A stretch of 64,000 nucleotides of DNA from Allolobophora icterica (Eukaryota > Annelida > Clitellata > Crassiclitellata > Lumbricidae): the NCBI GenBank assembly GCA_963556255.1, contig OY744605.1, forward strand, positions 9,925,826 through 9,989,825. The letters are read 5' to 3'. Of this stretch, positions 54,780 to 64,000 are shown in pieces. The notes beneath the pieces were generated by a model. The model had not been told where the DNA came from and made no database searches. It saw only the letters and a list, made by a program, of their open reading frames with translations. Both the position numbers and the translations under genes were made by a program. Numbering within the stretch: the stretch's first letter is position 1; each line of letters opens with the position of its first letter.

Positions 54780-56692
54780 CAACAGTTCATTTAACAGTCG
54801 GGCATGCAATTGACCATGTGCAAAGACTGGCTCAGGAGTTATTAGAAGGTACAAGGGACTAACCTCAGAACAAAAAACCATTAGTGTCATCCAGAGTCAG
54901 GGGCGTAGCAATGGGTTGTGCAGGTTGTGCAATGTACAAGGGCCCACGGCGGTCAGAAGGGCCTCTGGCAGCGAGTAGAATCATTTTTAGCCTAAAAGTA
55001 AATCTACATGTACAGCAAGTTAGCAACAGCCTGTTACTGTTGCGACGTGTGAAAGATCATTTTCAAAATTGAAGCTAACCAAAAACTATCTACGAAGTAC
55101 AATGTCAGACAAGCGGCTGAACGACTTGGCAATGTTGCCAATAGAAAATGAACATGCCAGAGAGCTTGACACTTCAACAGTGGTAGATATTTTTGCGCAA
55201 AAGAAGGCGCGCAAACGAACGTTTTAACTTCTCGAAATTTTTGGGTTCTTCTTTCCAGACTACTGTAGACTAAACACATGTCTAATTTGTTAAATTGCTT
55301 TGTCATTTTTATCGACAAACCCAATTGTTTCACAATTTGAGAGAATTTAAGTGTGGATAATTCATATTTAGCAGTCATATGGAACAATATTTTTAGATTA
55401 ATTATCTCTAGTTCAATTTTTTATGCCAGCCTGGAGAAATGAAAAAAAGGTTTTATACAAATAAATCGGAGAAAATAATAACAATGTAATTATTTAGGCC
55501 TAATCATTATTTAAATGGGGTCCGATTTATGATATTTGCATATTTCTTACGGTGCGAAATATGCAAATATCGCAAAAGCGCCAAGCGTTTTTTGCACAGC
55601 GTTTTTTTTTGGTTTCAAATCGAAGGGGATTTAAGGGGTCCACCATCGAAGCTTTGCACAAGGGCCCCCAAAAACCTTTCTACGCCACTGTCCAGAGTGA
55701 CTAGTACTCTAGTGTCATCCAGAGATCTGCTATCGGCCCTGTACTCTTTGCCACTAATTCCTCAGACCTCCACCCAAGACATCCATATAATTTCATCACT
55801 AAATTCCCTGATGATACCTATCTTCTTATTGGCTCCTCCCACATAGATACCGCTCAGGAAGAATTCGCCCATATCTTCTTCTTGGCTAATAGTAATAACC
55901 TTCGCCTAAATCCCCACAAAACTAATGAACTAATAATTTTTGCTAGAGGAAAAGGACACCCTTCTATTCCCCCAATCATTCCAGGAGCAACTCGGGTTAC
56001 TTCTCTGCGAGTCCTAGGAATAATAATCAGTTCTGACCTTGGAATGAATGTTCACCTTGATAAAGTTCTATCTACCTCTTCATCATCACTCCATACACTC
56101 CGAGTTCTCCGATCCAATGGCTAATGGCTATCCACCTCTTGTCTTACAGGAAATAGTAAGAGCCACCACCATAGCTTCACTGATGTATGCTTCCCCAGCC
56201 TGGTGGGGTTACACCCAAGTAGGCGACAGAGAGGGGTTGAAAAACTGCTCAGGAAAATGCGACGTGCCCGTCTACTTTCCCCATCCATTCAAAGCGCATC
56301 TGAATTGGCAAAACAGGCAGATGAATGCCTCTTTAAGGCAGCCATTACAAACCTAGACCATGTTCAGCGACCCTATTTTCCACCTGATCGTTATATCCCT
56401 CATAATATCTGGCAACGGGCTCATAATTTCACTTTACCTGATAAAAATGACAAACATTTAATATCCCGTATGCTCTATAAAAACACTTATTAACAATTAA
56501 CTATTTTAGCATATTGTTTTATTTTATGTTTACACCTTATTTTAAACCCCATCTGCTTAAACTCTCCAATTGACTACTATCTGAATTATTTTCATTTGCA
56601 ATTAATTAATGTCTCTCATTTTTAAAGACTGTGTAATCATGTCGCGTTTGTGTCGACGGGAATTTTCGCAATAAACGAATATTGATTGATTG
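54780..56692 (+). mobile_element. LINE with RT C-terminal half and (TTGA)n tail, split by a hAT element
   Basis: RT pieces KFPDDTYLLIGSS and NSNNLRLNPHKTNELIIF (55790-55930) and VTSLRVLGIIISSDLGMNVH lead to the C-terminus ISRMLYKNTY near 56493, then a 3' UTR ending AATAAACGAATATTGATTGA. Same family as 29565-30045. The catalytic box reads FPDD across a frame change. It is interrupted at 54898-55690. Confidence 0.82.
54898..55690. mobile_element. Internally deleted hAT transposon, TSD TCCAGAGT
   Basis: 793 bp with ends CAGGGGCGTAGCAATGGG / CAGTGGCGTAGAAAGG and exact TCCAGAGT copies at 54890-54897 and 55691-55698. The plus strand at 55040-55225 encodes CERSFSKLKLTKNYLRSTMS and RLNDLAMLPIENEHARELD, the hAT C-terminal dimerisation region ending in a stop. 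The rest of the transposase is missing. Confidence 0.93.
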
Positions 56693-57264
56693 GATGATAT
56701 TTCACTATCTATGTGTTTGTCTGTCTATCTCTCTATCTATATAGCATTCTTTGTATTGGTGCGGCTGCTTCTCATTGCTAGCCCTTTAGCCCTCTTTTGG
56801 TATTGTCCAGGGGTCGATATGTTAGCTGGACCCGTGTACTTGCTTGCATTCTGCAGGCAGCCCGCCGAGCTGCACCTGAAAAGTGGATGCTGGCGGGGGA
56901 AGTTGCCCACCTTAAATGGACCCGTGTACCTGTCTGCCTGCGAGGTGCTGGCGGTGGCGGACTTCGCCCGCTTTAGACTATAGCCAAAAGTTTCGCGAAT
57001 AGCAGACGGGACATTGGAAATTATATGTGTTGATGATTCCATAAAAAGGCAGAGGTTACTGTTGTTTTAGCAGCAGGCCGGACATACTGCTGGTCCGTGG
57101 ATGCCTTGCAGTAGGGTTGACTGAGGCTGTCGGCGGTAATATTACCATCGTGCTCGGGGCATTCTTTATCCTCGCTACGCAATCGACGCACTACGGAGCA
57201 CAGAGCACAGTTCCATGCGTGAGATCGTCAAAGGTGTTTTTGTTATTCCTCGCAATTATTTGGT

Positions 57265-57345
57265 TTATCCGAGTGACGAAGCAGCGGTTGCGCAGAGTCG
57301 ATTACGCCGATACATATGATTCTTTTTCCTCATCATATGTTTAAG
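57265..57345 (-). mobile_element. LINE linker fragment between endonuclease and RT
   Basis: It encodes EREPSYMTPHLKHMMRKKNH, the P-x-M-T-P...K-x-x-x-x-K-x-N segment found before the RT in CR1/Jockey-like LINEs. It probably belongs to the element of 54404-54743. Confidence 0.7.
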
Positions 57346-57565
57346 GTGAGGTGTCATATAAGAAGGTTCCCGTTCTTCGATGGTTATCCTTTTTATCGGG
57401 AGAAATACGTCCAGTCCAGCCTTTTTGAAGATAGGCCAATACGAGTATAAGGATGAAAAGGATATTTCAATTGCTTCGCATTTGTATATGAAGCTCCAAT
57501 CTTGCATGAAAGGAAAGTCCTGCATCCGGGATAATGACGCGGGTGTTCTCAGTCAAAAGTTATAG

Positions 57566-59342
57566 GTTGACCTATCAGTAGATCTAACAGTATGTCCACG
57601 TAGAGACTCCTGGTCAGATTACATCACCACCGGCAAATGACTCGTACTAACTGCTGAAATGATAGTTTCCCTACCCGAAAGATGCGAACACTCGATCCAG
57701 TGGATGGCCTTCGTGAGTAGGACCCTCAAACTCAGTACTAAGTTCCACCTGTTGCAGAGGTTCAGGTGGAAGACTATTGAAGTCCCTAGCAATTATTTCC
57801 ACTGGACAATTGGGGAGAGAGGAGATTGTATCCTCGAGAGCTGACAGAAGACTCTGAATTTTGAGGGATAGGTTGGTTTCGGTGGAAGGTAGAGTCCTCT
57901 GATATAGAATTCCAGTTCCTGGCTTTTAATCCTGATCCACAGCAGTTCGATGCGCGGCCCATATTGCATAGCTGGATTGAATATCTCTGGTTTCAGGCTA
58001 GTCTCAAATTTTGCTGTTGCTAAGGCTTCAACATTTTCACAGAGCGCCTTTAAACGAAGAAATACTACATTGATCCATATGATGTAGGCCTATACATTGT
58101 GGGCTTACTTTCCTGGAAAACCACGTCGGGCCTTTGACATGATTTTAAAATGTGAAGGGGATTTCATACGAAATGAACATTTCTTATTAAAAGTATTTTT
58201 GCATAGGCTATTTTAAGGTTTGCTAGTTCGTTACAAACAAACACTAGCAAATTTTCTTAACGAAACAAATGTTATCGTTTTCTGTGCGCCGAAGTTTTCT
58301 TTCAACTGATCCTTCTCAATTCACTTTGCCCAACAATGGTGCACATGGTGTCAAGTTTTATGACTTGCAAGAAGTGAACATCGGCTTTGTGGACTCATAG
58401 TAATCTTCTGTTAACTGTTAATATGTCTACAAAGTTGGTTACCGAGTAAATTGAATTGATTGATTGATAGTTTCACATGTTCATATTCACTTCAAATAGA
58501 GACGCTTTATTACAAAATTCGATCACTTTATCAATATGCATTTTAATTGAGGTAATTATATGTATGTATGCATAGGCGCTTGGAGTCATTGACTATAGAG
58601 CCTTTTAAAGAGCTTCACAAAAGCACAAGCTCCGTCAAATCATGATGTTAAATGTCATTAAGAGCAGAAATGTCATTAGTAGGCAAAACGATGCACAGTA
58701 AGTAGGAGTCATCAATGGCTGACCCACGCACACACGTAGAACCCAACCAACAGATTCAGGTCCATAGTAAACAGAAGGCGTGTATACAAATGCTTGTTTT
58801 AGCCTTGATAAAAAAATTTTCGAATTTTTTGGGGGATTATCTATGATAAAAATTGAAAATGGGAAATCGTATCAAGCCAATTTTGTAAACCGGAAGTGTG
58901 CATGGTGTCATAGTTGCAGGTAGATAGTATGAATCACTATGTCACTGGTATGCAGCGATAAATATTTTTGAAATATTAAGTAAAATGAATTTACAATGAA
59001 GTTCAAGTAGGAAGCTGGGCAGATACCAACCTTACTAAATGCGTGATTACTTTTTCCAATAGTTATAGCGAACTCATCTCTGATCATATTATTAAGGCCT
59101 TGATGTTAAGTAGTGCGGTTGATGTCTAGTGCATTAGACACTGGCGCGATAAAAGTTACTAATTAATAATTGTATTTGCAGTCATAACTACAGCAATTTC
59201 ATAAAATCTCGACAGGAATTTCACACGTTAATCAATTATCAAAGTTAATTAGTTAACAATGTGTAGGGCTAATGAATTTCTGCCACTGTAGAGCAATGCT
59301 CAGGGCTTTAGTCGATGGTCGATAGGCCTATATACTACTCAA
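57566..59342. other. No gene seen; LINE tail near 58440
   Basis: AT-rich sequence outside the duplication. A TTGATTGATTGA tail at 58460-58472 marks a retroposon 3' end. The stretch 58640-58760 resembles 18620-18740 in copy 1 intron 5, so both belong to an unclassified repeat. Nothing coding is supported. Confidence 0.55.
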
Positions 59343-59534
59343 ATCAGTGTGCATGCCAAAATCCTGTATCCTTGAAAATGATATTATTTATATAAGCTTT
59401 ACTTACAGTAGAGGCAGGCTGAAATACTACAGCCAAAAACTCAAAAACAAACAAAATAAAAATTATACAACCAAAAGAAACTCAAACGAAAATAACTCCT
59501 TTGGAGACTGAGTTCTATCTACATGCAGTCTGAT
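59343..59534 (+). repeat. 192-bp inverted repeat, left arm
   Basis: It matches 61478-61671 in inverse orientation with only a few differences (ATCAGTGTGCAT ... GCAGTCTGATAG). The arms enclose 59535-61477, including the hairpin-array element and both TA arrays. Confidence 0.88.
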
Positions 59535-59893
59535 AGAGGAAATACTGTCCATGAGGGCCAACCAAAATCCATTTCCATAAACTTAAAGTGATTCTTATAG
59601 ACACGCAACATAGGCCTATTTACTAGACTGCACCGTGATAACAATGGAACGTTACTTTGTTCATGCATCAGTGACATTATTTTTTTTTTCAAAAATTGCT
59701 GTCAATTTGTCAGCGATGAATGTCGCAATTTAAAGGCTAAAACTTCGACTCTCAAAATGGTTAAAAGCTAAATTAATTCTTCATAAAATATCGCTCTGAA
59801 CGATACTAAGACGCGTTCTATAGTTATATTGTTACAAAAAGACAAAAATCGTTATCTAGCAGAGGGGTCAAGCGTCAAAAGCATTGCGATCAA

Positions 59894-59894
<1 letters not shown>

Positions 59895-59977
<83 letters not shown>
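59895..59977. repeat. (TA)n microsatellite, left of hairpin element
   Basis: About 41 uninterrupted TA units ending where the hairpin-array element begins. Confidence 0.97.
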
Positions 59978-61477
<1,500 letters not shown>

Positions 61478-61666
61478 TATCAGACTGCATGTAGATAGAA
61501 CTCAGTCTCCAAAGGAGTTATTTTCGTTTGAGTTTTCTTTTGGTTGTATAATTTTTATTTTGTTTGTTTTTGAGTTTTTGGCTGTAGTATTCCAGCCTGC
61601 CTCTACTGTAAATAAAGCTTATATAAATAATATCATTTTCAAGGATACAGGATTTTTGAATGCACA

Positions 61667-61671
<5 letters not shown>
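61478..61671 (-). repeat. 192-bp inverted repeat, right arm
   Basis: Inverse of 59343-59534. It lies directly between two TA arrays. Confidence 0.88.

Positions 61672-61745
<74 letters not shown>
61671..61745. repeat. (TA)n microsatellite
   Basis: About 37 TA units, followed by CTGCCTTTTGCCAGAGCAAG, a sequence that recurs before the CA array at 62304-62320. Confidence 0.97.
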
Positions 61746-61747
<2 letters not shown>

Positions 61748-61775
61748 GCCTTTTGCCAGAGCAAGTCACACACAT

Positions 61776-62303
61776 ATATATATATGATAAATAATAATTT
61801 CTGTTTAAAATGTTGAAAAGATCTTTATTGGTTCCAGATATATGAATTTTAAAGTGTTTTGATGTGCAATTTCGGGAAAAACGCATGCAAAGTTTATTAT
61901 CTTAATACAAACTAAACATAAATCGCAAAGTTTCAGTGTTTTTAACCTTAAACTTATGGAACTCACTATGGGAAACCCGCCAAATGAGGCTATTTTTTAG
62001 CAAGCTGAATGCATAAACTTTCAAATGACATATTATACATGATATTGCTAACACAGAATAAAGGCATAAAATACTCTTGAAACTGGTCCCAAAAATGATT
62101 TTAAATTCCTGGATAATTTTTATCAATCACACAAACCTATTAAATTTGTCGTGAAATAGGTGAAATATTATTAAATCGATATTTTTTCATTTAATATAAG
62201 ATCTTATTTATTGACATATGCAAAAACTGAAAATTTACAAATTTACACCTGATTGGTGTTTTGGCTAATTTCTCTTGTTTTATCATTGGCGACTTCCGCC
62301 TCC
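61776..62303. other. AT-rich spacer; nothing recognised
   Basis: It lies between two copies of TTTTGCCAGAGCAAGTCACA (61750 and 62306). A 74-codon minus-strand frame here has no recognisable motif, and I do not support it as a gene. Confidence 0.5.
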
Positions 62304-62319
62304 TTTTTGCCAGAGCAAG

Positions 62320-62530
<211 letters not shown>

Positions 62531-63722
62531 CACTGTGAGCCATAAAAAACCGGGCCACTTTATGTTTAGCTATATCGCGGTTGGTATTTTAAATTTTTTT
62601 ATAGTTTTTGTGTCGTTTGAAAGAAAAATTAAATCTCTACGATTTACTTATTTACTTGCGCGGATGACGTCATATCCGTTTCGCAGCATAATGTAAATAA
62701 AGTTGATGGTTGAAAATTTGAGTTAAAATTTTAAAATGTTGAGTTTTGAGGATAAAATTTTAATTAAAAATCTGCGGGAATGCAAAAATTATTCTTCTAG
62801 ACGATTAATTAAGGAGTTTCCGAACAAGAATTGGAAAAGAAAAACATTAGATGACTTTCTGCGAAAGTTGAGAACTACCGGTTCAGTTGAACGCGCTGCG
62901 GGAAGTGGTCGGCCAAAATCGTCGCGAACTGAAGATAATATCGCCGCCGTCAGACCGTCTGTTGCGTACCAAGACAACATTCAGCAAGTCGCTCATGGTT
63001 TCCGTGGGAATTTCGAAACTCGGTCGCACAGAGGTTATATTCGTTGACCCGGGAGCCAAAATCAATGGCCAATATTATCGAGACGTGATGCTAGCACAAC
63101 ATTTGTTGCCACAAATGCGCCACATTGCTGGCGACATGTTCATTTTCCAACAAGATTCAGCTCCGGCGCATCGGGCTCGTGAAACAATTGAGTATCTGTC
63201 TCGCAATGCACCATACTTCATAGGGCCAGAGATGTGGCCACCCAATTCGCCTGACCTAAATCCACTCGATTATTCCATCTGGTCCATTATGGAACAGCGC
63301 GTGTACCAACAGCGCATTCAGAACACTGATGAACTTCGGCAGTGTCTCGTATCCGTCTGGAACGATCTGGAACAACATCTTATTGACACTGCAATTGATC
63401 AGTGGCGACGTCGCTTGGCAAAATGTGTACGTGAAAAAGGAAGTCATTTTGAACACAAACTTTAAACAAATAAAGGCACTGAAGAATTGTTTGCATTTAA
63501 GTAGTAAAAATGCAGCATTTATCGATTCTCACGTGTTTTTTAGTGTCTTCAGTTTCGCAAGACAAGATTAGCATACATGTAGGACTAAATCGATAATGTT
63601 TATTTCTGCTCTTTAGAGTATTGATTCCTGTTTAAAATAATGCAAAAAGTGTAAAAATCGATAAAGAAATGACAGAGATATAGCTAAACATAAAGTGGCC
63701 CGGTTTTTTATGGCTCACAGTG
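62531..63722 (+). mobile_element. Mariner-family transposon, internally deleted
   Basis: 1192 bp with inverted ends beginning CACTGTGAGCCATAAAAAAC that match for about 45 bases without a mismatch I can see. Flanked by TA at 62529-62530 and 63723-63724. Near-perfect ends and readable coding blocks suggest recent mobilisation by a full-length relative. Confidence 0.93.
62736..63465 (+). pseudogene. Mariner transposase with internal deletion
   Basis: The N-terminal part (62736 to about 62985) carries a helix-turn-helix pair (LIKEFPNKNWKRKTLDDFLR and GSGRPKSSRTEDNI). The C-terminal part, in another frame (about 63000-63465), has FIFQQDSAPAHRA and WPPNSPDLNPLDYSIW, the second and third catalytic aspartates about 33 residues apart. 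The block with the first aspartate is missing. The remaining ~730 nt is roughly 300 nt short of a usual mariner gene. Confidence 0.9.
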
Positions 63723-63727
63723 TATAT

Positions 63728-63900
63728 ATGTTACAGGGAATGTGTATTTTCAGGGAATATGTATATTCCCTGAAAATTTCAGGGTATTTGTATATTCCCT
63801 GATTCACTCAGGGAATGTATACATTCCCTGAAAAAACCAGGGTATATACATATTCCCTGAAATCTTCAAGTGATTTCTATACACATTCCCTGAAAGCTTT
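63728..63900. mobile_element. Hairpin-array element B, left end only
   Basis: It shares the framework of element A (GTTACAGG, GATTCACTCAGG, CCTGAAAAAACCAGGG) but its palindromes read GGGAATATGTATATTCCCTG. No right end is present before the window ends, and it appears cut by the sequence at 63935. Confidence 0.7.
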
Positions 63901-63934
63901 AAAAGACACAGCGACATAAAGTCAACAGTAGGCC

Positions 63935-64000
63935 CAGTGTCCGATTTGCCGGGGGGTCAGGGGGGTTGGACCCCCCTGCTTCTGTTTTTGACCCCCCTGC
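63935..64000. mobile_element. hAT-like terminus at the window edge
   Basis: It starts CAGTGTCCGATTTGCC and continues with GGGGGTC...GACCCCCC palindromic repeats. Truncated by the window, so its class is tentative. Confidence 0.4.

Larger units (their letters stand above)
38330..57130. repeat. Segmental duplication unit, copy 2
   Basis: Second unit of the tandem duplication. It carries the intact eight-exon TRIM-PARP gene and lacks many insertions seen in copy 1, so it supplies empty-site sequences. Unique insertions here are hAT elements at 39958, 52148, 53707 and 54898, a TIR element at 50174 and a short retroposon at 52720. Divergence from copy 1 looks like roughly 10 percent by eye in introns and less in exons, so the duplication is not very recent. 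Confidence 0.85.

Overview
The window is eukaryotic, from an animal. It has GT-AG (and one GC-AG) introns, genes encoding TRIM, WWE and PARP-type domains, and a dense load of metazoan transposons (LINEs, hAT, pogo, mariner, a Ty3/gypsy relative of Gmr1 type, a tRNA-derived SINE) plus long microsatellites. The Gmr1-type pol order was first described in deuterostomes, so a marine invertebrate deuterostome (tunicate, lancelet, hemichordate or echinoderm) is my best guess. Species cannot be fixed from the sequence.

The core is a head-to-tail segmental duplication: about 1-37860 (copy 1) and about 38330-57130 (copy 2). Each unit carries one eight-exon minus-strand gene. I rebuilt both genes by hand from splice sites and reading-frame phases. 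Copy 2 (51864 down to 39565) is intact: eight exons sum to 2931 nt, 977 codons, with every phase compatible. The predicted protein has 976 residues: RING, two B-boxes, coiled coil, KH-like segments with a macrodomain-like stub, WWE, and a PARP14-type ADP-ribosyltransferase (ART) domain. It joins a TRIM-type E3 ubiquitin ligase to a PARP-type ART module in one chain. In both copies the ART H-Y-[E/I] triad reads R-N-I, so the ART is predicted to be a pseudoenzyme. Copy 1 (28797 down to 13280) has the same exon structure but a 2-nt frameshift after B-box 2 and a GC splice donor.

The two units act as natural empty sites for one another. Just 3' of the copy 1 gene sits a 12.1-kb DNA transposon (1128-13209, 33-bp inverted ends, 4-bp ATAT duplication). 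It encodes an uncharacterised transposase-like protein (DUF7869-like) and has been invaded by an antisense LINE (3281-4861) and by a full-length Gmr1-like LTR element (6084-13015) with identical 478-bp LTRs. Copy 2 keeps the uninterrupted target. Several hAT elements with 8-bp duplications are likewise present in one copy and absent from the other.

28-38 kb and 52-57.5 kb are repeat-rich upstream flanks of the two genes, with LINE relics, hAT elements and a hAT-pogo nest. A small possible exon is conserved on the plus strand of both flanks. 57.5-64 kb lies outside the duplication. It holds microsatellites, a deleted mariner with near-perfect inverted ends, and two members of a hairpin-array element whose palindromes differ by compensating changes. 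No bacterial genes, CRISPR arrays or canonical tRNA/rRNA genes were seen. All calls come from reading the sequence; no alignment or search was run.
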